In this document: piece by piece, positions 1 through 10,386 of the stretch | How the letters are laid out: each line of letters begins with the position of its first letter | Position numbering within the stretch: position 1 is the stretch's first letter | Notes under the pieces: model-generated | Database searches by the model: none | What the model was told of the DNA's origin: nothing | What the model saw: the letters and a program-made list of their open reading frames with translations, nothing else | Position numbers and translations under genes: made by a program | Source of the DNA: Calocera cornea HHB12733 | Taxonomy: Eukaryota > Basidiomycota > Dacrymycetes > Dacrymycetales > Dacrymycetaceae | Direction: 5' to 3' | DNA: 31,327 nucleotides | Assembly (NCBI GenBank): GCA_001632435.1 | Contig: KV424155.1 | Coordinates: 1 to 31,327, forward strand

Positions 1-80
1 CCGACTGTATGACGGGGCTGGGAAGGAGAATGGGTGCATCGAAGGGCCCGGGCTCGGAGTACATGTTGGTCGAGGAGGAG

Positions 81-519
81 TAGGTTCAGGTAATCTGTTC
101 CATGTTAGCAGTATGAAGACAAATGAAAGGAAAGTGGGCGTACTCAAACGGAGGTTCAGGTAAACTGACGTGGGAGCGAGGATGAAGAAAGACAGCGAGG
201 AAGAGGGTGAGGAGGCGTATGCAGTATATGTGGACCGGTGGACAGGGGCGCGCGCCTCGTGGGAGAGGGGTGTGGGACAGGGGGGGCTAGCCTTCTCGCG
301 CCAGAAACATCGAAGCACCGCATAGGGGGCCCGGTGCGCAGAGTCCGTCGCAACGGGATGGCGACCTTGCAAGGCCAAGCACGCGCTCATCACACTTTGT
401 ATACACCAGATAGCCCAATAATACCATTACCTGAACCTAGTTACAGTGGTACAATCATAGTACTATATGTATCTAATCCGCTGCAAGTGTTGCGCGGCTG
501 GGCCCTTTACCTGAACCTC
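81..519. repeat. Four copies of a 12-bp motif, two on each strand
   Basis: AGGTTCAGGTAA occurs on the plus strand at 82-93 and 152-163 and as its reverse complement at 427-438 and 507-518. With one flanking base on each side there are two 14-bp variants: TAGGTTCAGGTAAT at 81-94 and inverted at 426-439, and GAGGTTCAGGTAAA at 151-164 and inverted at 506-519. The order is A, B, A', B'. I did not see the 12-mer elsewhere in the window. Function is unknown; a transcription-factor site set or subterminal repeats of a mobile element are possible. Confidence 0.7.
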
Positions 520-597
520 AGACCAGCCCTCCACGTGGGCTGACAAGGGCTCACAAGCCTTATCGGGACCCACCATCGGTCACGAGGACCACAACAA

Positions 598-2100
598 TTG
601 CAGACTCAGCCACAAGGGTCTGAAAAGGGGTCCCAATCCGCGCCCCGTTTTTGTGATGCATGCCAGTGCGTGGTCCCTTATCCGCTTCATGGCCTCACCG
701 CGACCTCACGCCGGCCAGCGGGCGGACGACCGGCTTGCGACCTAGTGGATGGCCCATCCCATCGGCGACCACTGCAGCCATTGCTGAGCTCCTGCAATCA
801 AGTCTCGCTGCGTGGTATCATCCGGGTTAGTGTAAGTTTCTCTCCGAATTCCATAGGCTGATCAACCACAGTCGCGGTCGGGCGAGCCCGCATACTATTC
901 TTACGTGAGCGTTTTCGAACGCGGAATGCTCACCGGGTGGCCGAAAGACGTTACTTAAGCCAGTCCGCTCTACACTGCCCGATGTTGCCAAGATACAATC
1001 ATATCTGCAAACTAACATCAGGTTGGAATCAACTTTTTTCTGCGATGTTTCATTTAGTTTCGCTAACCATGCCTCCCCTCTCCTATCTGACGTCTGCCGA
1101 AGCTGCGTCTGATGTTGGCCATTGTGCCACCAGCACCTGACGAATCTCTTGGAATTCCGAATAATGAGTCGGATTGGGCGCTTACATGCCGACCTCTCTT
1201 TCCCGGGGAGCGTGTTTAAAACTGTGGTTGTGCGGAGCTCCGTTTCAGAATAACCCAGCTTGTACAAAGCCGAGCTACGCATTCCGCCGCGTGCGTTTGG
1301 GCGGAATAGAACTTAGGGTTTAGGATATTTGGGCGTTTGATTAGCGGTCCCAATCGCGGTAGTTTGTTCACGCTTCGCTGACGCGCGAAGGGCTCCTTAT
1401 ATGCAGCGGGTGGCACGCTCCGCGGTGTCCGACTGATGCCCCAGGTGATACCGTGGTCGAGAAGGTATTGTCATCGCGTCCCCTTGAAACTGCTCTCCCC
1501 ACTTCTCAAGCCGTTAGGCCACCATTAAAATCGGCAAGCTCCGCCGCTCCGGTGAGAACGAGGCGGTATTTGTTTCCAGCATCCTCTTGAGAAACTTAGG
1601 TCTACGGAAAGTGGGGCCGTGGTTGCCGCAATGATACTCTCGGTCTCAAGGCGAGCGTGGCAGCCTTTCCTGGAAAGAAAGTGTGGCTCTGATAGATGGT
1701 CAGATGGTGGACCGACTTTCACGGGACTCGCCCCCAACGGAAGCTTAAAGTGCACGAGCAGATCCATTTGATTGGGATACAGAAGTACTCGCAATGAGGA
1801 AGAAACGAAGGTCTTCCGCAGCCGCGCACCTTAGTGCAGTGGTACATGGTAGAGATAGGAGTAAGAAGAAAAGGAAAGACCTTGGTTGGATGATGTTCCG
1901 ACTCGGCTGTGTTACCACCATGATAGCCCATCCGGCACAGCCTGAGCGATAATCCAGGAGAGTATCAAGCCTTGTCGGTGTTTCCCTTCCCACCACGCCG
2001 TCCATCTACTCCAGTAAAGACACACATCTAAAGACACAGCACGCATAAACGATGCGGACCACGAGGACTAGCGTAGCAGCTCATTACCTCGTCATCGGGG
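598..2100. other. Stretch without a recognisable gene
   Basis: Only short open frames in all six frames, none with family motifs. The longest is a minus frame at 827-1282 (151 codons) with no domain or composition suggesting a protein. No tRNA T-loop signature and no obvious tandem repeat was seen. Because nearby genes are split into exons as short as 61 nt, a further small spliced gene could still be hidden here. Confidence 0.5.
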
Positions 2101-2117
2101 TGGCCAACGTCGCCCCT

Positions 2118-2316
2118 GCTAGCCGCTTTGCTACAACGGTCACACAGACCGCCGGAAGATCTAACACACTTCTTCTTCCTAGAAGACATGTTATTTTCTT
2201 TTTCCTAGAACTTATGGGAGTAGTGTCGCTTACATGCGACGGCAGCGTTCACAGGCTTCAGACGCATGAGTGCGCTGGGTATCCGCGGTCGTGGTTGAGG
2301 TACGAGTGTCGTTCAT
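2118..2316 (-). pseudogene. Decayed Zn2Cys6 DNA-binding protein gene
   Basis: Exon 1 is 2316-2234, the intron 2233-2179 (55 nt, GTAAGC donor, CTTCTAG acceptor), and exon 2 starts at 2178. Spliced, it encodes Cys22-x2-Cys25-x6-Cys32-x7-Cys40-x2-Cys43, the first five cysteines of a fungal Zn2Cys6 cluster, with a basic KKK run before the third. The intron falls in the third codon after the second Cys, phase 2, exactly as in the three other Zn2Cys6 genes of the window. By analogy exon 2 should end at 2118 (61 nt), but the next bases are AG instead of GT. Past the TAG at 2069-2068 the expected sixth Cys codon reads as Trp. I infer a decayed copy; an alternative downstream splice cannot be excluded. 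Confidence 0.6.
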
Positions 2317-2550
2317 ACTTGATGGTCTGGGTAAGCTTGTGCTATTATTCGTTAAGAGGAGGGGGGCACATTCCAAGGTTAGAGGCAACCTTTATAGTGT
2401 CATGATCCTCAGTGTTCCGTGCAGGGCTGTGTTGTTCTTGTTCCTTGTGGTAACTCCGCCCCTATAGAAGACGAAGATTGTGAATCTGCCGCAGTCGGTT
2501 TTCCGGCAAATCCGGGTTCTCAATAGGATCCATGCTGATCGAACGGTTGA

Positions 2551-3291
2551 TTAATGTGGCCGTATCGGTGATCTGACGGATCGGCGGGGAAGAGACTTCC
2601 AAGCCGCAGGGAGTTTCACATGCACGGTACGGCGGGCTCGCTGTTGGACTATACATGGTTTCGGAAGCTCGTGTTCATTACCAGGAGAGCATACTGGAAT
2701 ACTCGTGAACTGGCTCAAGCGGCACATCAGAAACAGTGTACGCACTCGGAGCCTGGTAGCACGCCGGACACGTTCCGTTCCTAATGGGAGTCCGACATGA
2801 TGGCTCGCTGCTCTTTCACGGTCTGAAAAAGACCTTTGGACGTCTTCCACGCCCTCGATTCCGGGTGCTCCTTCGCGACGATCCAACCACCATACTTTCT
2901 GGGCGACAATGGACCCTGCTGCCGTAGTGAGGGCTACCCAGGCGCTGTCCGTCCTATCTGTGATCCAACGAACGGTCGCGATAAAAAACTGCAGTTGCCA
3001 AACGGGGACGCGGCAAAAGCATGTGCTGTGTGTGCAGACCGCTGGCACAAGAGCTATACATAAGCTCAGTAGGTGGGAGAGGGGGGCATTGAACGACGCA
3101 AAGGGGTCATGATTCGCCCGCTGAGGAGCAGACGGGTCCGTTGTCGTGTCGCCTAGATCAGGTTGAAAGATATCGATGGCATCCCCAGCGTGGTACACAT
3201 GCAGCGCTGTACAGCGGGCTTGTTGAGGCTGACGATGCGCACCTATATAAGGGGGCGTCGGAAGCAAACCATGAGGCTTGGGGGCTACCAT
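2551..3291 (-). CDS. Hypothetical 246-codon open frame
   Basis: An uninterrupted frame of 246 codons begins with ATG at 3291, about 230 bp upstream of the decayed Zn2Cys6 gene and on the same strand. I recognise no domain. The middle third is rich in Val, Ala, Ile, Leu and Trp and could hold a membrane segment, while the ends are Arg- and Pro-rich. Such a length is unlikely but not impossible by chance at this base composition. It may be an exon of a split gene or a chance frame. Confidence 0.2.
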   Translation of the reverse strand: MVAPKPHGLLPTPPYIGAHRQPQQARCTALHVYHAGDAIDIFQPDLGDTTTDPSAPQRANHDPFASFNAPLSHLLSLCIALVPAVCTHSTCFCRVPVWQLQFFIATVRWITDRTDSAWVALTTAAGSIVAQKVWWLDRREGAPGIEGVEDVQRSFSDRERAASHHVGLPLGTERVRRATRLRVRTLFLMCRLSQFTSIPVCSPGNEHELPKPCIVQQRARRTVHVKLPAAWKSLPRRSVRSPIRPH

Positions 3292-4091
3292 CCCTGACGA
3301 GCCACAATCAAAGCGGGCGTCTTCCGGCTTCGATATAGGAACCAGGGGCCGGAAGGAAGAATGTAAAGCACAGTGGGGCTGAAATGGGACTGCATGAAGG
3401 GGGCATTCGTTGCTAGAAGGCAGGCTCGTGTTCCTGCGGCCGCAGGGAAGCTGTGTTTTCGCCCGTGGTATTCACAAGTGGTGACCGAGAAAGACAAGTG
3501 TACACTGCCTAGGGGGAACAGATGGTGGTGTACTGACTATTCGCCTGAGATTCTTCCCCCTGTTGAGCTCACAAGACAGCCCCTCCAGTGTCCTTTGGGG
3601 GATTCAAATGCGATCCTCTGCGTCCGCGCACTGCGTGGCGTGTGTCGGGAAAGAAGCAATATGGCTATCACACGGGCCGTCGAGAAGGCATTGCGCCACA
3701 AGCTAGGGGGAACCGACACGTTTTATATGAGCTCACCTTTTACGGCCCGTGCATCCCGAACTGGTCCAAACCACGCAGCGTGATCCGCATAAGAAGCGAG
3801 TGTCGCTAGTGCCTACCTCATGTATGCTACTATGGGTTAAATACAGTAATGCCAGCATGCCAGCGGTTCCACAATGGAATGCTGTGGATTCAACCACCAG
3901 ACGATGTCCTTAGTAGTATGACGGTTACTAAGCAATTCCGACTCAGCGCTCCGAAGATCCAACTGCTACGTCCAGCATCCCCTGCCGAATGTATCCCGGT
4001 TAATTTAGGTAAACGAAGCTTGGGTGTAGCTGCGATGCGACATTAGGTTCGCTTGCGGTTCGATGAAAGTACTCACTCGCCTGCCGACGTG
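3292..4091. other. Stretch without a recognisable gene; one TATA-like box
   Basis: No frame here carries a recognisable motif. The longest is a plus frame of 136 codons at 3373-3783. A TATATAAG box sits just before this stretch at 3244-3251 on the plus strand, but no convincing gene follows it. Nothing else was seen. Confidence 0.4.
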
Positions 4092-4395
4092 TCAACGTTC
4101 CGGCTGGTCATCCCTCTGAGTACGACATTTTCGGCGGTCGATGCCATCAAAGTGACAGGCAGCCTAGAACTCTGAGAGATCATATGCGAGCGTCGAAAAC
4201 AACTTACAAAGGCTGTTTTATCGCATGCTTCACAAGACCCTCTCTCGGTTCTGACGCATTTCTTTTTGCTACGACGGAGGTGTCAGTATGCCCGCCGTCC
4301 ATTGGTAAGGGCATGACGTACGTTCGACGACAGCGTGTGCAAGCTGACGGTGCATGCGGACCACCTCGAATTCTTCTTCTCTCTTTCGGCATCAT
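4092..4395 (-). CDS. Very small Zn2Cys6 DNA-binding protein (68 aa)
   Basis: Three exons: 4395-4322, 4268-4208 (61 nt) and 4163-4092. The introns are 4321-4269 (53 nt, GTACGT donor, CTGAC branch-like site, TAG) and 4207-4164 (44 nt, GTAAGT donor, TAG). The protein has a short basic N-terminus and then Cys19-x2-Cys22-x6-Cys29-x7-Cys37-x2-Cys40-x7-Cys48, a Gal4-type binuclear zinc cluster expected to bind DNA in the nucleus. It stops 20 residues after the last Cys, so it lacks the coiled-coil linker and regulatory domain of normal family members (often 500-1000 aa). The start is the first of two adjacent ATGs; the frame is open further upstream to an ATG at 4602, so a longer N-terminus is possible. 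Target and partner are unknown. Confidence 0.75.
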
Positions 4396-5029
4396 TTGAT
4401 CGCTGGTGCATGTACCTGCAAGAGGAAGATTGTCTAGTCGATGTGCTCCAGACGTGGGATAAAGGTGATCTTTATAGGCCGGAATTATCGATAGCGTGAC
4501 ACCCGGGTCAGAACAGACTTCCCGATGCAGAGACCGTATATGCCGGCTGACGACCCGTGCATGAGGCAGCGGAGAGAGCACAGCACACTTTGAAGGCAAC
4601 ACCGAGTGGAACTCTTCATCGTAGCTCTAGTCACCCCCGAGCCGGGCTGATGCTTCCTCCACAAATCAGGCCGGACTAGCCTGATTACCTCTGTACCGGT
4701 AGCAACAAGAGGATCACATCGCTTGCGACCACATGTCCAACGTGGTGGAGGTGGTGAAACCGTGAATAACCCGGAGTGATATGCAGGAAGGTGTCAGCGA
4801 ATGCGGGAATAAACTATTAGGGGTTTCTCACCACATTACCCACATGGGTGCGCCGCACGCCACCGTGTCCGATCATATCGAGTAACCGCACCTTACCCTA
4901 AGATTACAGGAAGTCCAAGACTAGTTTGCACTTGTGAATCACCAAACACTGCTGCTGGGCGTTTTCGGAGCCGCAACTGCCGAAATCTCAGCGGTGGACG
5001 CCAATCAGATACCGATGAAATCAGCCGAG
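4396..5029. other. Intergenic stretch, no gene seen
   Basis: It lies between the 5' end of the 68-aa Zn2Cys6 gene and the 3' end of the unrecognised gene upstream, both on the minus strand. No supported exon, repeat or RNA gene was seen. It should contain the promoter of the Zn2Cys6 gene, but no clear TATA box was found. Confidence 0.4.
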
Positions 5030-6723
5030 TTCATCAAGATGAGGATGAATAGAAACACAGGATAGACGGGTAGGTAGGGTAGCGCCATATCTCAGCCCTT
5101 GAACGCCTGAAGGTCGGGGACCCCAGATGCCCAAGGGTGGCAACAAAGAGTGCAGCGTAGTGGTCAGAAGGGCCACCTTGAGGCCACGGGCGTTTCGTGC
5201 TGGGCGGCAACAGGGTCACAGCTTGCAGCAAGACAGTGATACTGGCGGTTTCGAAGTCATCCGACAAAAGATATCGCCCTCGCGACCAAGATCGCATGAG
5301 CCGTCATGGATGCCTATCAGCGCCGGGCCGCCGGCCATGTCCTTGCCCGCGAATATCGAAGCCGATCGTCAGGCTCGAAACATCTCCACATTTCCATGAA
5401 GTCTCGAAGAGTCTTGATATGTTCCCAAGCAGTTCGGTTGGTGCCGATGTGAGCCACGCATGCAGTGCATCCAGCTGGCACAGTCACGGACCGAAACGGC
5501 CAAGATGGAGCAGAAACGGCAACTGACGCGGAAGCAACTGATTTTGATGGTTTGCGAGAGGGTCCGAGGATCGACAAACGTGGCGTTTATCTCAATTGCT
5601 CTCTTCTTGTCGCCCGATCCAGATAGCTTCCCCTTGATCCCCAGCATAACTTGTCCCTCCTTGGTGCGGACAGGAAGCCAGCCTGCCGAACAAGGCTCCG
5701 CGATGAACCAAACAAATCTCAGCCATTGGGCGTGCCAGTGAAACCTTGGTTACGAGCCGGTATCTTCACGACATTCTCATCGCTATCAATCCCCTCCAAT
5801 TTTGGCGAGGACCGTTATTCCCATGTATCAATCCCATGACTGTGCTGGCGAACTGATGCAGTAACAGTTAAAGACGAAAGTGAATGCCGCCAGATTCACA
5901 GCTTCGTCCCGCGTTCTTCCATATTCTAACGAGTGTTCAGAAGGCAGGGTCATAACACTTCTACCACCGGGCTTCCGTGGCACTAATATGGGACAAATTG
6001 TTCCAAGTACTCATGTGATTCCTACTCACAGAGGGAGCTCTCCCTCAACCTCAGCATACTATCCTTTAGAACGGCAGGCCCATCTGCTACCATGGACCTC
6101 GAGACACGGCTGGACCCGATTGTTCCCGTAGATGGTAATCTGTTCCACGATTATAGAGATGGGTTGTGCCCGATGTATTGTATGACATAGTGAACATTGG
6201 GTCGCATGATGATCTCGGAACGGAGATCATTCGCATCTGGAACTAAAGAGCCAGCGGCTTGGTATAATATCAGAAGGGCTTCTCCGCTTCTACGGCAGGC
6301 GTTCAGCATTCTTCCATTCTCCTTAATAACGCCGAATAGCACCTCATCACCTCGCGGTTCAACAGAACTCCTCGTAGGCTTACTATTCACTGCCTGCGCA
6401 GCGCAGCAATGGAAGGATGGCTGTGGGCTGGTTACCTGCGCAACATTCCATGCTGTTGGGCGGCCATCGTGCAGCCAGACTTGACCAATATTGGCGTGGT
6501 CAGTGATGGAGTACCTGAGATAAGAGCTACGAGTCGATGAAACACAACAGAACAGGCGCGCGGCTGTGAGAATCTGCGAGATTTCGGCTGTTTCAGCGCT
6601 AGCAACCCTAACTACAAAGTTGGCCCCAAGTTTGATCGTGGACGAGAACCTCTCTAGTTTTGGTTACCAGACCTGTAGCTGATGAAACACACAAGCGTGA
6701 CGGCTACCCGTGCGAAATACCAT
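5030..6723 (-). CDS. Unrecognised multi-exon protein gene
   Basis: The minus strand here has a chain of protein-like frames joined by plausible short introns. Proposed start: ATG at 6723, exon 1 6723-6708, intron 6707-6654 (54 nt, TAG acceptor), then an open exon from 6653 to about 6170. A 42-nt in-frame segment at 6435-6394 with GT and AG ends could be either intron or coding. Further coding-like stretches follow at about 6010-5855 (containing a TLPSEHSLEYGRTRDEAV segment) and about 5745-5530 (containing VMLGIKGKLSGSGDKK). A probable intron lies at 5544-5492, with more coding-like sequence beyond it, but the frame after that is ambiguous. I recognise no domain. It is divergent to the MFS transporter, about 370 bp from start codon to start codon. 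The exon joins at 6170-6010 and below 5490 are unresolved, so a decayed gene is possible. Confidence 0.4.
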
Positions 6724-7096
6724 TGCCAGAAGAGGAATGAGTACTCAGGCTCCTTTGGTAAGTAATACCCGACTTTTTCAGCGAAGCTTACGAAGGTCCC
6801 TGATTATCATTATTACGTTAACCCTCCACTTTCTTCCGTTGTTTACCCCTGGCGGAAAGACGCGCCGAATGCTGCTCGGGAAGCCGGGGCGCGTCCGCCT
6901 CGACAGCAGCTTCTGCTATATCGCCTCGCCTATGTCCTCGGACGCTCCCGCTCCTCCTCTTTCACACCTCCATCTCAGTGGGATGCGTGCCCTGCTGGCA
7001 TGGAATGTCGGCAAGATGACCGAAGACTGCAAATACTATCGATAATCATTTGTCATTTACCCCAGAAGTGGACGACCATCGCGCAGACCATTACCG
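6724..7096. promoter_or_regulatory. Divergent intergenic region of the MFS gene and the unrecognised minus gene
   Basis: About 370 bp separate the proposed start codons of two genes read away from each other, so this must hold both promoters if the minus model is right. A plus frame of 111 codons at 6710-7045 has no domain and is taken as noise or leader. No canonical TATA box stands out. Confidence 0.35.
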
Positions 7097-9035
7097 ATGC
7101 CGTGGGAGACGATGGACTCGGAAATGACCCTGCATGCACCTGGGGCTGAAGGCAGTCACGAAAAGCGGAGTCGGTCCGCTGAAGGATCTGTGGAGTCCCC
7201 TACCCCCCGTTCTGCCGACGCTGTAGAGAAGCAGGAGACTCCCGCCGAGGGTACACCGTCGGCACCTCCAGACCATCTGCAGCATGTGTATCCAGAAGGC
7301 AGCCTACGAGGTTGGCTCACAGGTACGCCCAGTGTTTCAGCTCAAATTGAAGGAGGGATTTGATAGTTATCCCCAGTTGCCGGAGCATGGCTCTGTCTCG
7401 TCTGTACATTCGGCTATACCAATGCATACGGAGTGTATCAGTCGTACTATGTACAGACAATGCTTCCTTCTTCGTCGACATCGGCCATTTCTTGGATAGG
7501 CTCGCTCCAGCTCTTCTTTCTTTTTGCAATGGGCCTCCCGACAGGCAGACTATTCGATGCGGGATACTTCAGGCATATGATGTTTGCTGGGATGGTCATC
7601 ATGGTCGGATGTCTGTTCGCACAGAGCGCAGCCCAGTACGATCAATACTATCAAGTGAGCACATGCGTACCGTGCGCTGCTGAATCCGGTCGCTCACGCC
7701 TTTGTTCGATCTTTAGGTATTCCTGAGCCAAGCTGTCGGTCAAGGAATCGGAGGTGGTCTATTGTATCTCCCGGCGATCAGCATCATATCCCATTATTTC
7801 CAGAAGCGGCGTGCTCTGGCGATCGGCATCGTACAATCGGGTTCGTCCACAGGAGGAGTTGTTTTCCCGAGTGCGTGTTCTCTCCGTGCCAATCACTCTG
7901 TATGCTCACGCTAGGCGCAGTTCTCCTGAACAACCTCTTTGTGAATGTGGGCTACGTTTGGGCGGTCCGAATCACGGGTTTCATCATGCTTGGGCTTCTA
8001 GCGGCAGCTAATATTCTTGCTGCCCCGCGACTTGCTCCCAAAAAAGATCATCCGAAGCCGGATCTGCGACGCTTTTGCACGGATCCACCGTACATCAGCG
8101 CAGTACTGGGCATGTTCCTCGTGTGGTGGGGTCTGTGTACGTCCACTTGTTTTCTATCCGGTCGTGACACGAATCTGACTGAGATATACAGTCTATCCAT
8201 GTGTGTTCCAATCAACAGCAAGGGTCCGCTTGATCCTCGGCTGAGCATTAAACTAGTCTTCTACATCCAACTATTCGCCTCAAGCCATGGTCTATCAGAC
8301 AGCTATGCATTCTATACTGTACGCCTGCTCCGAGAACGTCGGTCGTGCCACTCATTCAGGGCTCACAGATTGCCATCATCAATGCTGCTTCGATGCTTGG
8401 CAGGCGAGTACTGTGCTAGTTTACACCAATTGCTGTTGACCTTACACCCTATTTCAGAACGTTGCCAAACTTCTTCGCAGACAAGACTGGCATAATGCCG
8501 CTTCTTGTTCCATCCACCGCCATATCTGGTATTCTCTTACTCATCTTGGTTGCTTGCACCAACATGAGCGGTGTGACGGTCTTCTGCGTGCTGTACGTTC
8601 CAAGTCTACATTTCATCTACTGGGGCTCCAAACCTAATCCGTACTCTCAGGTTCGGTCTCTTCTCCGGCGCCTGTACGCAATTGCTCTGATGCATACGGC
8701 TATAGCTGATCTGTTCATCTAGTCATTAGCCTAATGGCACCCATGTTCGCCGTGATGTCGGATCACGTCTTCGAGATCGGCATCCGCTTCGGATTTGCCA
8801 TCTTCATCATGTCGTTTGCTGGGCTCACAGGTACGCCCATTACGGGCGCTCTTGTGGGCAATAGTCCCCCGTATACGTGGTACAAGCCTTGTGTGTTTGC
8901 TGGTGTAAGTCCTAACATTTTGAACATGCTTACCGATAATGATCGTGGAAATAGGTCTGTATGCTCGGTGGCACAGCATTGCTCACATTCTCATGGGTAA
9001 CCTTGGGCCGAAAGAAGGGTCAAATAATGGTATAA
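7097..9035 (+). CDS. MFS transporter, monocarboxylate-permease type
   Basis: Eleven exons: 7097-7322, 7377-7654, 7717-7870, 7921-8136, 8192-8200, 8257-8318, 8369-8403, 8458-8592, 8651-8673, 8723-8904 and 8955-9035. They give 1401 nt and 466 aa with frame preserved across all ten introns (49-62 nt). A soluble acidic N-terminus of about 70 residues is followed by the MCT-family entry motif (YPEGSLRGWLT), the TM1 segment with NAYGVYQ, and the QGIGGGLLYLPAISIISHYF region with the FQKRRALAIGI loop, as in fungal MCT/Mch-type permeases. Twelve membrane spans are expected in the plasma membrane. The family moves monocarboxylates or related small acids; the substrate here cannot be told. Oddities: exon 5 is only 9 nt, and intron 7 (8404-8457) starts with GC. 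Two in-frame ATGs (7097, 7112) exist. Confidence 0.9.
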
Positions 9036-9679
9036 GCATGAGGTTATTCTGTATAACAGATGAGGATGGTATCTTGCAAGCGATATATGCTCCTCGAAAC
9101 GAACTTAAGTCGGCAACCATGAGTGTTCCTCCAAGCACACACTTTCCTCACGGTTCAGACCAGCTCCTATGGTGTATGTTGCGAAGGCATTGAACTTGCT
9201 GGTGATACCAGCTCGAGAAAGAGCCACATCTGTACATCATCTAAATATGGCAAGTGCTCCCTACTCTGTGGCGTTACTTCTTTGCGTCATCCTCGGATTT
9301 CATCGGCGGACCGGTGGCAGCATTCCCCAAGATTCCCGGCGGAACAGCGGTATGACTGCTGACACGACCCGGAGAGAGGGATGCGCCAGACTCGGTGCAG
9401 CAGTCGGATCCATCCTGAAAGACAGTATCGTACAACACCCTCCAGCAGACATGCGAAGTTTGAGGCTAAATCTCACAAACACTTCATCAAAGGCAGATAT
9501 TTTCTAACGTTTGGGATTCGACGGTAACGGGATTTACAAAGCTACTGAAAATAGATACGATATCCGGATGAAGTCACGTTGTGATTGACGCCTGGCTTGT
9601 GGTGCGTGAGTCGCATGCGGAACGCCATCATTCGGATACTCACGCATGGCGGGTTCTTGGAGAGGTCACGAAACTCATC
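9036..9679. other. Convergent intergenic stretch, no gene seen
   Basis: It lies between the 3' end of the MFS gene and the 3' end of the 64-aa Zn2Cys6 gene, which converge. A plus frame at 9169-9507 has no domain. The stretch probably holds both 3' UTRs. If the Zn2Cys6 gene has a further intron from about 9682, a small extra exon could lie near 9490-9545. Confidence 0.45.
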
Positions 9680-9982
9680 TCACCCTTTGTTGGATCTTCC
9701 GTCCTCGCCCCAGACACATTCCTCCTATTCCAACTTTCATTATTTCAGGCATGTCTCTGTAACGTTGGACAACTCACCCCTCGGATCTCGCAGGTTTTGC
9801 ATATATCTTTCGTGCTACCCGGTTCACACTTCCTCTTTCTGAGACGGATATAAGTCGTGTACTTCAATGTTTCGCGAGTAATAGCAAGCTCACGATTTGC
9901 GGCACCTGTTGCAGGCCTTGCTACCGTGTGCTCCGTATTTCCTGTAGTCGATTTCCTCGTCGGGTGGGACAGTGGCGGACAT
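9680..9982 (-). CDS. Very small Zn2Cys6 DNA-binding protein (64 aa)
   Basis: Exons 9982-9894, 9838-9778 (61 nt) and 9724-9680; introns 9893-9839 (55 nt, GTGAGC to CAG) and 9777-9725 (53 nt, GTGAGT to TAG). The spliced protein has Cys24-x2-Cys27-x6-Cys34-x8-Cys43-x2-Cys46-x6-Cys53, a complete Gal4-type zinc cluster with basic residues (RKSKRK) between the second and third Cys. It ends 11 residues after the last Cys. The TGA lies next to a GTGAGA site, so a third intron and a slightly longer tail are possible. Reading through the introns destroys the first two Cys, which is why plain ORF calling misses it. Presumed nuclear; no dimerisation or activation domain is visible. Promoter targets are unknown, though the convergent MFS gene and upstream membrane gene are candidates by position only. 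Confidence 0.8.
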
Positions 9983-10386
9983 GGCGAAGTTAATTGTGAG
10001 ACGAAGGCGTTGATTTGTTTGGGCTGGAAAGACTCGGTATTCTGAAGAGACGGCCTACTAGTTGGTGCCTGTCTTATACGAATTCGAGAGGAGGCAGTGG
10101 ACGACATCATTGCACCTCTCCCGTGGTGCAATTCCTGATCAATGGTTATCTTGCTGTTGCTGCGACCATTAACCGCTGATACGCCCGTGGTCCTCGCTGC
10201 GGAAGTCGCGCTTACCTGACCTCCTCCATCGCACACACAAACGCCCAGTAGTCATGGAAAAGGCTGATACGCCGGTATACGCGTGAATAGGGCGCTCCGT
10301 AGCTCCTACGCAATGCCCAATACGACGAAGCAGCTCATCAAATAGAGTATCGGGACGCAAAGCTCCACTTGACAGGCCATGCGCAA

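Noticed and set aside
598..861. Plus frame with a CDAC-x-C motif near 650
   Set aside because: Only an isolated CxxCxC; no further metal ligands in frame or across plausible introns, so not called as a zinc protein.
8137..8256. Single 120-nt intron instead of two short introns around the 9-nt exon
   Set aside because: It also keeps frame, but it is twice as long as all other introns of the gene and removes the family-typical FYP segment. Kept as the alternative to test.
9745..10236. 163-codon minus frame overlapping the 64-aa Zn2Cys6 gene
   Set aside because: It reads through intron 1 in another frame upstream and keeps only the last four cysteines. The spliced model starting at 9982 explains the zinc cluster fully.
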